From: Xanthobacteraceae bacterium | GTDB taxonomy: Bacteria > Pseudomonadota > Alphaproteobacteria > Rhizobiales > Xanthobacteraceae | DNA length: 64,000 nucleotides | Direction: 5' to 3' | NCBI GenBank assembly: GCA_029266425.1 | Contig: JAQSWY010000024.1 | Coordinates: 50,950-114,949 of the forward strand | The notes under the pieces: generated by a model | The model's input: the letters and a program-made list of their open reading frames with translations, nothing else | The model's database searches: none | Told to the model about the DNA's origin: nothing | Translations under genes and position numbers: made by a program | Part shown: in pieces, positions 51,235 through 61,044 of the stretch | Layout: each line of letters opens with the position of its first letter | How positions within the stretch are numbered: the stretch's first letter is position 1

Positions 51235-52046
51235 GAACGCCGATCGCGGCGGAACCGCTCGCCGCGGCGCTGGACCGCGCCTATCAGGCGTTCGAGGATG
51301 TTTGGAGGCCTCGTCGGATTGAGGCTTCACCCTATAGCGCCCCGGCCGACGTAGCCGCCTTGATCGCAGTACCATTGCGCGATCTTACCGACGAACAAAT
51401 TGGCGCCTATGCCGGGTCGGCGATGCTAACCATTGGATCAGGAGAGGATTACAACTATTTCGTTCCTCGAATACTCGAATTGGCGGTCTCCGCTCCATTC
51501 TGGATCGGCACAGAACCCGAGCGGATTGCCGAAAGACTTGATATGGCCGGGTGGAGGGCTTGGCCGGCAGAGCAGATAGCGGCGATCATCGAAGTATTCG
51601 AACTCGCGCATGCCTTGTCGGAACGTGAAGACAATGAAGCGTGGGGAAATGCGCTTATCACGCTCAAAGAAACGCGCCCGCCTGGATCGATTTGCTATGG
51701 CCCTCCGAAGCGGATCCTGTTCGTAGGCAGCCAAGACCCGATCCGCAGCGAGGCGGTGAAGCGGGTGTTCGCCCAGCGCAGTGATCTCGCAGTAAAATTC
51801 GCCGACACTGACGTGAGCGGGCCGCTGACATCCGAAATGGTCGCGTGGGCAGATATCATTTTCGCTTCAGAGAAGTATCACCGCGTCAGGATCAAGCAAC
51901 GCTTCCGCACCGCCCTAAACACAAAGCGCGTGGTCTGCCTTGACGTGCCGAAGAAACATACGTCTGACGAGACTGCGCTTGTACAGCTGCTGCAGCAGAA
52001 GATCGGGCGGTTCCTGCCTCAACTGGGCGGCCCCGCGATCAAGTGA
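51231..52046 (+). CDS. Two-domain protein: unassigned N-terminal domain plus C-terminal COG4551/LMW-PTP-like domain lacking the catalytic Cys
   Basis: GTG start overlaps the nadQ TGA (GTGA). N-term EQIGAYAGSAMLTIGSGEDYNYFVPRILELA; C-term PKRILFVGSQDPIRSEAVKRVF...MVAWADIIFASEKYHRVRIKQRF...KRVVCLDVPKKHTSDETALVQLLQQKIGRFLP. Confidence 0.75.
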   Translation: MRTPIAAEPLAAALDRAYQAFEDVWRPRRIEASPYSAPADVAALIAVPLRDLTDEQIGAYAGSAMLTIGSGEDYNYFVPRILELAVSAPFWIGTEPERIAERLDMAGWRAWPAEQIAAIIEVFELAHALSEREDNEAWGNALITLKETRPPGSICYGPPKRILFVGSQDPIRSEAVKRVFAQRSDLAVKFADTDVSGPLTSEMVAWADIIFASEKYHRVRIKQRFRTALNTKRVVCLDVPKKHTSDETALVQLLQQKIGRFLPQLGGPAIK

Positions 52047-52080
52047 GCGGTGGCGTGGAGGACGGCAGGTTGCATTGCTT

Positions 52081-52184
52081 CAGCATCTTCGAGGCCCGGC
52101 TCTGCCGGGCACCTCAGGATGAGGTCGCTCTTTGGTACAACCTCATCCTGAGGTGCGAGGGCAGCGAGCCTCGAAGGATGCCCA
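52081..52184. repeat. Interspersed palindromic repeat (family A)
   Basis: CATCTTCGAGGCCCGGCTCTGCCGGGCACCTCAGGATGAG...CTCATCCTGAGGTGCGAGGGCAGCGAGCCTCGAAGGATG. Confidence 0.88.
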
Positions 52185-52226
52185 CCCGAGCGCCATCACT
52201 CTTTGTGACGTCCCGTTGACAAGGCC

Positions 52227-52309
52227 TTATACTCAGTCCTAGCATAACTCCGACGCCGGGTCTTGAACCCGGATTTTTCGGACCCTATTTATGCTCAGAT
52301 AGAGCATAA
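52227..52309 (+). promoter_or_regulatory. Two candidate NadQ operators upstream of nadA
   Basis: Perfect TTATGCTC-agata-GAGCATAA (52289-52309) and degenerate TTATACTC-agtcc-TAGCATAA (52227-52247), centres 62 bp apart. Confidence 0.75.
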
Positions 52310-52320
52310 GGGAGGATTGA

Positions 52321-53373
52321 ATGTTCGACGCCAATCTCGCCGCCCGCGAGGACATCCGCCCCAACGTCATGCCAGCGACCGCCCGCACGGAATCCCTGCC
52401 GCTGCCGCATCTCTATGCCCGCGTCGCCAAGCAGATCACGCCGGCGGAATGGCCGCTGATCGCCCGTGAGGTCGAGGCGATCGAGCGGCTGAAGCGCGAG
52501 CGCAATGCCGTGATCCTCGGTCATAATTATCAGGCGGCGGAGATCTTCAACACGGTGGCGGATATTGTCGGTGACAGCCTGGCGCTCGCCCGCGAAGCCG
52601 AGACCGTCGATGCCGACGTCATCGTCATGGCCGGCGTGCACTTCATGGCCGAGACAGCGAAGCTCCTGAACCCCGCCAAGACCGTGCTGATCCCCGACCC
52701 GAAGGCCGGCTGCTCGCTCGCCGAATCCATCACCGCGGCCGATATCCGCCTGCTGCGCCAGCATTATCCGGGTGTGCCGGTGGTCTCCTACGTCAACACC
52801 TCAGCCGAGGTGAAGGCGGAGAGTGATTATTGCTGCACCTCCGGCAACGCCGTGAAGGTGGTGCGCCACGTCGCCAGGGAATGGGGTGTCAACCGCATCC
52901 TCATGCTGCCGGACGAATATCTCGCGCAGAACGTCCAGAAGGAGGTTCCGGAGATCGAGCTGATCGCCTGGAAGGGCCATTGCGAGGTGCATGAGCGCTT
53001 CTCGCCGCAGGACATCCGCGACCTGCGCGAGGCGCATCCCGGCGTCGTGGTGCTGGCGCATCCGGAATGCGCGCCGGACGTGGTGGCGGAAGCCGACTTC
53101 GCCGGCTCCACCGCGGCGATGGCGGATTATGTCGGTGACCACAAGCCGGGCCGCGTCGTGCTCATCACCGAATGCTCGATGGCCGACAATGTCTCGGTGC
53201 ACCATCCGGATATCGAGTTCGTCCGGCCGTGCAATCTCTGCCCGCATATGCGGCGCATCACGCTGCCGAAGATCCGGCACGCGCTGGAGACCATGACCGT
53301 CGCGGTCGAGATCGACCCGGCAATCGCCGAGCGCGCCCGCGCGCCGATCACCCGCATGCTCACCATTCGCTGA
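52321..53373 (+). CDS. nadA: Quinolinate synthase
   Basis: AVILGHNYQAAEIFNTVADIVGDSLALAREAE; VSYVNTSAEVKAESDYCCTSGNAVKVV; ECSMADNV. Confidence 0.97.
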   Translation: MFDANLAAREDIRPNVMPATARTESLPLPHLYARVAKQITPAEWPLIAREVEAIERLKRERNAVILGHNYQAAEIFNTVADIVGDSLALAREAETVDADVIVMAGVHFMAETAKLLNPAKTVLIPDPKAGCSLAESITAADIRLLRQHYPGVPVVSYVNTSAEVKAESDYCCTSGNAVKVVRHVAREWGVNRILMLPDEYLAQNVQKEVPEIELIAWKGHCEVHERFSPQDIRDLREAHPGVVVLAHPECAPDVVAEADFAGSTAAMADYVGDHKPGRVVLITECSMADNVSVHHPDIEFVRPCNLCPHMRRITLPKIRHALETMTVAVEIDPAIAERARAPITRMLTIR

Positions 53374-53383
53374 AAGCTCATCT

Positions 53384-54917
53384 GATGGAACGCCTCATCG
53401 GCCATCGGCCGGAGCACGTAGTGGTAATCGGCGGAGGTGTCGCCGGGCTTGCAACCGCCTTGCGCCTCGCGCCGCTGCCGGTCACGCTGCTTGCCAAGGC
53501 CGATCTCGGCCTGGAAGCCGCCACCGCCTGGGCGCAGGGCGGCATCGCCGCGGCGATCGGCGAAGACGACCGACCGGAACTACACGCCGTCGATACCCTC
53601 AAGGCGGGCGCGGGACTGTGCGACGCCGCCGTGGCTCACCGGGTGACGGCGGCGGCGCCGGCGGCGATCGATTGGCTCGCCGGCCTCGATGCCCCGTTCG
53701 ACCACGACACGGAAGGCCGCATCGCGCTCGGGCTGGAGGCCGCGCATTCGCGCCGGCGCATCGTCCATGCCAATGGCGATTCCACCGGTCGCGCCGTGCT
53801 GGAGACGCTGGCTCGCGCGGTGCGAGCCTGCCCCTCCATCCATCTGATGGAAGGCGTGCGCGCCACCGCGCTGCTGCGCGATGCTCATGGCACTGTGACC
53901 GGCATTGCCGGGGTGAGCGCGTCCGGCCCGGCCATTCTGCCCGCGCGCGCGGTGGTGCTTGCGACCGGCGGGCTCGGCGGGCTCTATGCCTCCACCACCA
54001 ATCCGCTCGGCGCGGTGGGCTCCGGGCTCGCTCTGGCCGCACGCGCGGGCGCGGTGCTGCGCGACATGGAGTTCGTGCAGTTCCACCCGACCGCCATCGC
54101 CGCCGGCGCCGACCCGATGCCGCTGGCCACCGAAGCCTTGCGGGGCGAAGGCGCCATCCTGCTCAATGATCGCGGCGAGCGCTTCATGGCGGACGTCCCC
54201 GCCCGCGAGCTGGCGCCGCGCGATATCGTGGCACGCGCCATCTTCGCCGAGATCGCGGCGGGGCGCAGTGTCGTGCTCGATGCGCGGCTGGAGCACCTCG
54301 AGCATCGTTTCCCCGGCGTCGTCGCGCTGTGCCGGGCCAACGGCATCGATCCGGTGCGCCAGCCAATCCCGGTGCGCCCGGCGGCGCACTATCATATGGG
54401 CGGCATCGCGGTGGACGACGCCGGGCGCTCTTCGCTGGAGGGCCTCTGGGCCTGCGGCGAGGTCGCGTCCACCGGGCTGCACGGTGCCAACCGGCTCGCC
54501 AGCAATTCGCTGCTGGAGGCGCTGGCCTATGCCGAATGGATCGCTGCGGACATTGCCGGGTGCGAGGCCGTCGCCCGCGACGGCACCACTCACGCCCTGC
54601 CGCGTCCTTCGGCGTCCCGCGCCGAGATCCGCAGCCTGATGGACCGCAGCGTCGGCGTGGTGCGCGACGCCGCGGGGCTCGATGCCGCTGTGCGCCGGCT
54701 CGACGCGATGGCGAGCAGTGGTGCCGACGACATGGCGCTGGTCGCGCTGATGGTGGCCAGCGAGGCGCTCAAACGCGAGGAAAGCCGCGGCGGGCATTTC
54801 CGCTCCGACTTTCCGCTCGTGGCGAACACCGTCGAGCATTCGCGTACGACACTCGACGAGACGCTCGCCTTCGCCGAAAGCCTGCGCGAGGCGCCGATCG
54901 TGCGGCGGGTGGCTTAG
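53384..54917 (+). CDS. nadB: L-aspartate oxidase
   Basis: VVVIGGGVAGLATALRLAPLPVTLLAK; ATAWAQGGIAAAIGEDD; HYHMGGIAVDDAGRSSLEGLWACGEVASTGLHGANRLASNSLLEALA. Confidence 0.96.
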
Positions 54918-54924
54918 CCTGCCT

Positions 54925-55034
54925 AAAGCGACCTCATCCTGAGGTGCCCCGCGTCAGCCGGGCCTCGAAGGATGTTCATCTGGGGCGGGCATCCTTCGAG
55001 GCTCGCTCCGCTCGCACCTCAGGATGAGGTGGCT
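54925..55034. repeat. Interspersed palindromic repeat (family A)
   Basis: CTCATCCTGAGGTGCCCCGCGTCAGCCGGGCCTCGAAGGATG...CATCCTTCGAGGCTCGCTCCGCTCGCACCTCAGGATGAG. Confidence 0.88.
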
Positions 55035-55052
55035 CTTGAGAGAACAATCGAA

Positions 55053-55913
55053 ATGACGCTCTCCCCCCTGCCCCGCCTGCTGATCGAGCCGATCGTCCGC
55101 GACGCGCTACTGGAGGACCTCGGCCGTGCCGGCGATGTCACCACCGATGCCGTGGTGCCGGCCGATGCCCGCTTTTCCGCGGTGATCGCCAGCCGGCAAC
55201 GTGGGGTGATCGCCGGGGTCGACGCTGCCGAGATCGCCTTCCATCTCATCGACCCCACGCTCGACGTCACGCTGGAGCGGCTCGACGGGACCGAGGTCAA
55301 TGCCGGCGACGTGGTGCTGCGGCTGGAAGGCTCGGCGCGGGCCATCCTCACCGCCGAGCGGGTGGCGCTGAACCTCGCCTGCCGGCTTTCCGGCATTGCC
55401 ACCGCGACCAACGCACTGGTCGAGGTCGCACGCGCCCATGGTCACGCGCAGGTGGTGTGCACCCGCAAGACGACGCCCGGCTTGCGCGCACTGGAAAAGC
55501 ACGCGGTGAAGGCGGGCGGCGGCTCCAACCACCGCTTCGGGCTCGATGACGCGGTGCTGATCAAGGACAACCATATCGCCGTCGCCGGCGGTGTTGCGAC
55601 CGCCATTGCCCGCGCCAAGGCGGGCGCGGGGCACATGGTGAAGATCGAGGTCGAGGTCGACACGCTGGAGCAACTCGAAGAGGCGATGGTCGCAGGCGTC
55701 GATGCCGTGCTGCTCGACAATATGGACCTGGAGACGCTGCGCCGCGCGGTCGAGATGGTCGGCGGGCGGGCCATCACCGAGGCCTCGGGCCGCATCAATC
55801 GCGAGACCATCGGCGCGGTGGCGGCGAGCGGGGTCGACCTGATCTCGGTCGGCTGGATCACCCATTCGGCGCCGATCCTGGATCTGGGGCTTGATGCGGT
55901 GACGTCGATTTGA
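55053..55913 (+). CDS. nadC: Nicotinate-nucleotide pyrophosphorylase (carboxylating)
   Basis: [66 protein letters not shown]. Confidence 0.97.
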   Translation: MTLSPLPRLLIEPIVRDALLEDLGRAGDVTTDAVVPADARFSAVIASRQRGVIAGVDAAEIAFHLIDPTLDVTLERLDGTEVNAGDVVLRLEGSARAILTAERVALNLACRLSGIATATNALVEVARAHGHAQVVCTRKTTPGLRALEKHAVKAGGGSNHRFGLDDAVLIKDNHIAVAGGVATAIARAKAGAGHMVKIEVEVDTLEQLEEAMVAGVDAVLLDNMDLETLRRAVEMVGGRAITEASGRINRETIGAVAASGVDLISVGWITHSAPILDLGLDAVTSI

Positions 55914-55925
55914 GGGCGCGCTGCT

Positions 55926-56034
55926 TCAGCATCCTTCGAGGCCGGCCGTTGGCCGGCACCTCAGGGATGAGGTGGCACTAATAGAACAACCACATCCTGA
56001 GGTGCGAGCGCCAGCGAGCCTCGAAGGATGCCCA
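55926..56034. repeat. Interspersed palindromic repeat (family A)
   Basis: CATCCTTCGAGGCCGGCCGTTGGCCGGCACCTCAGGGATGAG...ATCCTGAGGTGCGAGCGCCAGCGAGCCTCGAAGGATG. Confidence 0.88.
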
Positions 56035-56144
56035 CGCAGACCGCCTCTTCCCCGCCGCAGACGCATCCCCCATTTACCTCCCATGCGCCACCTGCATGCC
56101 GGATGCCCTTGAATTCGGCATGCCTTTGTGCGATGCATCAAGGG

Positions 56145-56380
56145 TCCACTATCGAGTGTGCGGGAGAGACCGACAGCCTCTTCCGGGACGTGTCGGCGCC
56201 GACGGAGCAACCCCCCAGGAAACTCTCAGGCACCAGGGACCGCACATTTCAGGACGATCTGGAGAGAGGTGTCCGTGAGGCCGTAGGCCAGACGAGGCAT
56301 CCACCGAAGGGGAAGCCCGAGGCAAACGTCTCGGGGCGAGCTCTCAGGTACCGCGACAGATTGGGGACAGCCGGTTCGGA
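56145..56380 (+). ncRNA. Tandem glycine riboswitch (two aptamers)
   Basis: Aptamer 1: GCGGGAGAGACC...GCGCCGACGGAGCAACCCCCCAGGAAACTCTCAGGCACCAGGGACCGC; aptamer 2: TGGAGAGAGG...CCACCGAAGGGGAAGCCC...AAACGTCTCGGGGCGAGCTCTCAGGTACC. Confidence 0.9.
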
Positions 56381-56425
56381 CCTCTCGGGGTCCGGCCACG
56401 TCCCTCGATCCTGCGGGAGAGCGCC

Positions 56426-57745
56426 ATGCTCCAGTCCGTTTCCAGCTTCAAGATCGCCGCCCCCCATATCGCCGTAATCGGCGCCGGCATCACCGGCATC
56501 ACCACCGCCTATGCCCTGTCCGACAAGGGCCATGCGGTCACCGTCATCGATCGCCAGCGCTATGCGGCGATGGAGACGTCGTTCGCCAATGGCGGCCAGC
56601 TCTCCGCCAGCAATGCCGAGGTGTGGAATTCGTGGGCGACCGTGCTGAAGGGCATCAAATGGATGCTCAAGGCGGATGCGCCGTTGCTGATGAACCCGAT
56701 GCCGTCCTGGCACAAATATTCGTGGATGGCCGAGTTCCTCGGCAATATCGCGAACTACCGCGCCAACACCATCGAGACCACCCGGCTCGCCATCAAGGCA
56801 CGCAAGTACATGTTCGACGTCGCGGCCCGCGAGGGCATCGACTTCAACCATGAGCAGCGTGGCATCCTGCACATCTACCGCGACAAGGCCTCGTTCGACG
56901 GCGCCGCGCGTACCAACGAACTCTATGCCGCGGGCGGCCTCGAGCGCCGCGCGGTGACGCCGGACGAGATGCGCGCCATCGAGCCGACGCTGCACGGCGA
57001 CTATTATGGCGGCTTCTACACCCCGTCGGATTCCACCGGCGATATCCACAAATTCACCCGCGGCCTTGCCGAGGCCAGCGCACGGCGCGGCGTGCGCTTC
57101 ATTCACGAGGCGAGCGTCGAAAGCGTCAAGCACACCGGAGGCGGCGTCGATATCACCTATTCCCTGCCCGCCGATGACGAGAACGGCGCGCCATCGCACC
57201 AGGTGTTGCATGCCGACGGCGTGGTGGTGTGCGCCGGCGTCGGCTCACGCGATATCGCGGCGGGGCTCGGCGACCGGGTGAACATCTATCCGGTGAAGGG
57301 CTATTCCATCACCGTGATGCTCGACGACGAAGCGAGCCAGAAGGCGGCGCCCTGGGTCAGCCTGCTCGACGACAAGACCAAGATCGTCACCAGCCGGCTC
57401 GGCGCGGACCGCTTCCGCGTCGCCGGCACCGCCGAGTTCAATGGCGAGAACCGCGACATCCGCGCCGACCGAATCCGCCCGCTGGTGGACTGGACGCGGC
57501 ATCTGTTCCCGGGTGTCGCGACCAGCCGCGTCGTGCCGTGGGCCGGCCTGCGCCCGATGCTGCCCTCGATGATGCCGCGGGTCGGCGCCGGCAAGTTGCC
57601 GGGCGTGTTCTACAATACCGGCCACGGCCATCTCGGCTGGACGCTCTCCTGCGCCACCGCGCAGATGATCGCCGAGACGGTGGGCACGGCGATGCCGGTG
57701 GAACGGGCCCCGAGCCTGCAGAAGGTCAGCCTCAGTGCCGCGTGA
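56426..57745 (+). CDS. dadA: DadA-like D-amino-acid dehydrogenase/glycine-oxidase family FAD enzyme
   Basis: IAVIGAGITGITTAYALSDKGHAVTVIDRQRYAAMETSFANGGQLSASNAEVWNSW; VFYNTGHGHLGWTLSCATAQMIAE. Confidence 0.92.
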   Translation: MLQSVSSFKIAAPHIAVIGAGITGITTAYALSDKGHAVTVIDRQRYAAMETSFANGGQLSASNAEVWNSWATVLKGIKWMLKADAPLLMNPMPSWHKYSWMAEFLGNIANYRANTIETTRLAIKARKYMFDVAAREGIDFNHEQRGILHIYRDKASFDGAARTNELYAAGGLERRAVTPDEMRAIEPTLHGDYYGGFYTPSDSTGDIHKFTRGLAEASARRGVRFIHEASVESVKHTGGGVDITYSLPADDENGAPSHQVLHADGVVVCAGVGSRDIAAGLGDRVNIYPVKGYSITVMLDDEASQKAAPWVSLLDDKTKIVTSRLGADRFRVAGTAEFNGENRDIRADRIRPLVDWTRHLFPGVATSRVVPWAGLRPMLPSMMPRVGAGKLPGVFYNTGHGHLGWTLSCATAQMIAETVGTAMPVERAPSLQKVSLSAA

Positions 57746-57767
57746 GCCCTTCGCGCGAGACTGACCA

Positions 57768-57890
57768 CGTCATCCGGAAGTGCGAGCAAAGCGAGCCTCG
57801 AAGGACGCTGAAGCAGAGCGACGTCCATCGGCAATGAACATCCTTCGAGGCTCGGGCGTTGCCCGAGCACCTCAGGATGACGTCGCGTGG
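57768..57890. repeat. Interspersed palindromic repeat (family A)
   Basis: GAGCCTCGAAGGACG...CATCCTTCGAGGCTCGGGCGTTGCCCGAGCACCTCAGGATGACG. Confidence 0.82.
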
Positions 57891-57897
57891 ATAGAAC

Positions 57898-59148
57898 ATG
57901 ATGACGGCGCGCGCGCTTGCCGCTAGCTTGCCGCGCGCCATGTTCCGCTTAGCTGCCCCCGCCCTTCTCGCCCTCGCCTTGATGCTTCCTGCTCATGCGC
58001 AGGACGCACCGCCCGTTGACGGCTTTGTCCGCGCGGCGGGCACGCGCTTCGTCAATCCGAACGGTTCGACCTTCAAGATCAAGGGCATGAGCTTTGGCAA
58101 CTGGCTGCTGCCGGAAGGCTATATGTTCAAGTTCACGGTCCAGCGCTCGCCGCGCGAGATCGAGAGCGTGATCGAATATCTCGCAGGCCCCGAGGAAGCC
58201 GCGCGCTTCTGGAAGGATTTCCGCGACGTCTATATCCGCGAGCAGGACATCGCCTTCCTCAAGGCCGCCGGCTTCACCACGGTGCGCATCCCGCTGCACT
58301 TCAAGTTCTTCACCACGCCGGACGCCGAAGGCTGGGCGCTGATCGACCGCGTCATCGGCTGGTGCAAGGCGCACGGCATCAAGGCGATCCTCGACATCCA
58401 TGCCGCGCCCGGCGGGCAGACCGGGGTGAACCATGATGACGGCGTCGGCTATCCGCTGGTGTTCTATGTGCCCGAGTACCGCCGGCAGACGGTCGATCTC
58501 TGGCGCCGTATCGCCGAGCGCTACAAGGATGAGACGGCGGTTCTCGGCTATGACCTCTTGAACGAGCCGATCTCGCCGTATCACGATGCGGATTATCTCA
58601 ATCCGCGGCTCGAACCGCTCTACACCGAGATCACGCAGGCGATCCGCAGCGTCGACCAGAACCATCCGGTGATATTGGCCGCGGCGCAGTGGAGCACGAA
58701 TTTCGGTGTTTTCGGCCCGCCCTTCGATGCCAATGCCGCCTACACCTACCACAAGTTCTGGGCGAGCCCGGAGCGGCGCGAGGTGCAGGATTATGTGAAC
58801 TTCGCCAATCGCTGGGGCGCGCCGCTGTTCCTCGGCGAGACCGGCGAGCTCACCGACGAGTGGAACGCGAAATATCGCGCGCTGAACGAGAAATTCGGCA
58901 TCGGCTGGAGCTTCTGGACTTACAAGAACCTCGATTCCCGCTCGACGGTCGTCTCGATCGCGCGGCCCGAGGGCTGGGACGCGATCACCGCGTTCGGCGG
59001 CGTGCCGCGCGCGCAATGGCCGAACATGCGCAAGCCGCCGCGCGAACAAGTGGTGAAGACGCTGCGCGCCTATATCGAGAATGCGAAATTCGCCAATGCT
59101 ACGGTCAATCGCGGCTATGTCGCCTCGCTGGGGCTGAGCGCACCGTGA
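57898..59148 (+). CDS. Secreted glycoside hydrolase family 5 (cellulase-like)
   Basis: Signal peptide; GFTTVRIPLHFKFF, KAILDIHAAPGGQTG, VLGYDLLNEPI, FLGETGE, GWSFWTYK. Alternative start at MFRLAAPA. Confidence 0.92.
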   Translation: MMTARALAASLPRAMFRLAAPALLALALMLPAHAQDAPPVDGFVRAAGTRFVNPNGSTFKIKGMSFGNWLLPEGYMFKFTVQRSPREIESVIEYLAGPEEAARFWKDFRDVYIREQDIAFLKAAGFTTVRIPLHFKFFTTPDAEGWALIDRVIGWCKAHGIKAILDIHAAPGGQTGVNHDDGVGYPLVFYVPEYRRQTVDLWRRIAERYKDETAVLGYDLLNEPISPYHDADYLNPRLEPLYTEITQAIRSVDQNHPVILAAAQWSTNFGVFGPPFDANAAYTYHKFWASPERREVQDYVNFANRWGAPLFLGETGELTDEWNAKYRALNEKFGIGWSFWTYKNLDSRSTVVSIARPEGWDAITAFGGVPRAQWPNMRKPPREQVVKTLRAYIENAKFANATVNRGYVASLGLSAP

Positions 59149-59194
59149 CCGGGATCCGGACATGTTCTGCCGATCCACTTCCCCCAGCAATTGG

Positions 59195-59290
59195 GCCGTC
59201 GTCTCGGGGATCCACGCCCGAGACATGGGAGCAGCCGTGGATGGCCGGGACAAGCCCGGCCATGACGGCGGAAATGGGTGCGAGCTTCGA
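59195..59290. repeat. Interspersed palindromic repeat (family B)
   Basis: GGATCCACGCCCGAGACATGGG...GGATGGCCGGGACAAGCCCGGCCATGACG. Confidence 0.75.
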
Positions 59291-59368
59291 TGTAATTCCT
59301 AATAGTCATCCTGAGGCGTCCGGCGCCAGCCTGGCCTCGACGGATCGGCAGACGCGTGACGGAAGCAA

Positions 59369-60889
59369 TTGCTGATGCCCAATCATTTCCTCGACCTCGT
59401 GCGCGCCCATGCGCCGGATGCCTCCCGGACCTTCATCCAGACGCCGGAGGGGCGGACGATCTCCTATGGAGAGCTGGAGCGCCGCTCGGCGCAATATGCC
59501 AGCGCCCTTGCCGCGCTCGGCGTCAGGCCGGGCGACCGGGTGGCACTGCAAGTGGAAAAGAGCGTCGAGGCGGTGTTCGCCTTTCTCGGCACGCTGCGCG
59601 CGGGCGCCGCGTTCCTGCCGCTGAACACCGCTTACACCGGGCCCGAGATCGACTATTTCCTGGGTGATGCCGAGCCGACAGTGTTCGTCTGCGATCCAGC
59701 GCGGCTCGCCGAGCTGGCACCGATAGCGGCGGCGCGCGGAGTGAAGCACGTGCTTACACTCGATGCCAATGGACGCGGCATCGCCAGCGAGGCCGCGGAC
59801 GCGGCGGAAGCGAGCTTCGCCGATGCCGCGCGGGGCGAGGACGATCTCGCCGCGCTGCTCTACACCTCCGGCACCACCGGGCGCTCCAAGGGCGCCATGC
59901 TGACCCACGGCAATCTCGCCTCGAACGCGCTCGCACTGGTCGAGACCTGGCGCTTCACGCCGGACGACAAGCTGATCCACGCATTGCCGATCTTCCACAC
60001 CCACGGCCTCTTCGTGGCCATCAACGTCACGCTGCTGGCCGGCTCGTCGATGATATTCCTGCCGAAGTTCGACCCGGACCTGATCGTCGGGCTGATGGGC
60101 CGCGCCAGCGTGATGATGGGGGTGCCAACCTTCTATACGCGGCTCCTCAAGCATCCCGGCCTCACCCCCGAGGCGACGGCCGGGATGCGGCTCTTCATCT
60201 CCGGCTCGGCGCCGCTGCTCGCCGAAACCCATCGCGAATGGCGGGCGAAGACCGGCCACGCCATTCTCGAGCGCTACGGCATGACCGAGACGGGCATGAA
60301 CACCTCGAACCCCTATGAGGGCGAGCGCATCGCCGGCACGGTGGGCATGCCGCTGCCGGGGGTGAGCGTGCGGGTGGTCGATCCGGAGAGCGGCGCTGAG
60401 CTTTCGACCGGCGAGATCGGCATGATCGAGGTGAAGGGGCCGAACGTGTTCTCCGGCTATTGGCGGATGCCGGACAAGACCGCCTCAGAATTCCGCGACG
60501 GCTGGTTCATCACCGGCGATCTCGGCCTGATCGACGCGAAGGGCTATGTGCAGATCGTCGGCCGCGGCAAGGATCTCGTGATCACCGGCGGCTACAATGT
60601 GTACCCAAAGGAGATCGAGACCGAGATCGACGCCCTGCCCGGGGTGATCGAGAGCGCGGTGATCGGCCTGCCCCACGCCGATTTCGGCGAAGGCGTCACC
60701 GCCGTGGTGGTGGCGCGCGAGGGCTCCGGCCTCGACGAGAAGACGGTGCTCGGCGCGCTCGACGGCCGGCTGGCGAAGTACAAGCTGCCGAAACGGGTGC
60801 TGTTCCTCGACGACCTGCCGCGCAACACCATGGGCAAGGTGCAGAAGAACCTGCTGAGGGAGCAGTTTGAAGGGCTGTACGCGGGATGA
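59369..60889 (+). CDS. matB: Malonyl-CoA synthetase-like AMP ligase
   Basis: LLYTSGTTGRSKGAMLTHGNLASNAL; ERYGMTETGMNTSNPYEGERIAGTVGMPLPGVSVRV. Confidence 0.9.
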   Translation: MLMPNHFLDLVRAHAPDASRTFIQTPEGRTISYGELERRSAQYASALAALGVRPGDRVALQVEKSVEAVFAFLGTLRAGAAFLPLNTAYTGPEIDYFLGDAEPTVFVCDPARLAELAPIAAARGVKHVLTLDANGRGIASEAADAAEASFADAARGEDDLAALLYTSGTTGRSKGAMLTHGNLASNALALVETWRFTPDDKLIHALPIFHTHGLFVAINVTLLAGSSMIFLPKFDPDLIVGLMGRASVMMGVPTFYTRLLKHPGLTPEATAGMRLFISGSAPLLAETHREWRAKTGHAILERYGMTETGMNTSNPYEGERIAGTVGMPLPGVSVRVVDPESGAELSTGEIGMIEVKGPNVFSGYWRMPDKTASEFRDGWFITGDLGLIDAKGYVQIVGRGKDLVITGGYNVYPKEIETEIDALPGVIESAVIGLPHADFGEGVTAVVVAREGSGLDEKTVLGALDGRLAKYKLPKRVLFLDDLPRNTMGKVQKNLLREQFEGLYAG

Positions 60890-60917
60890 ATGGGCCGCCT
60901 TCGCCATCCCATTAATC

Positions 60918-61020
60918 GTCATCCCGGCCGTAGCGAAGCGGAGTGCCGGGATCGCGTGAAGTCCTGCGCAATACCTTCCTGCGATCCCGGATCGGCCTTC
61001 GGCCATCCGGGATGACAGCG
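60918..61020. repeat. Interspersed palindromic repeat (family B variant)
   Basis: GTCATCCCGGCCGTAGCGAAGCGGAGTGCCGGGATC...GATCCCGGATCGGCCTTCGGCCATCCGGGATGACAG. Confidence 0.8.
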
Positions 61021-61044
61021 AATGAGTAGCGGCAACAGTAGACG

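Noticed and set aside
53580-54839. 419-aa - strand ORF
   Set aside because: Antisense to nadB.
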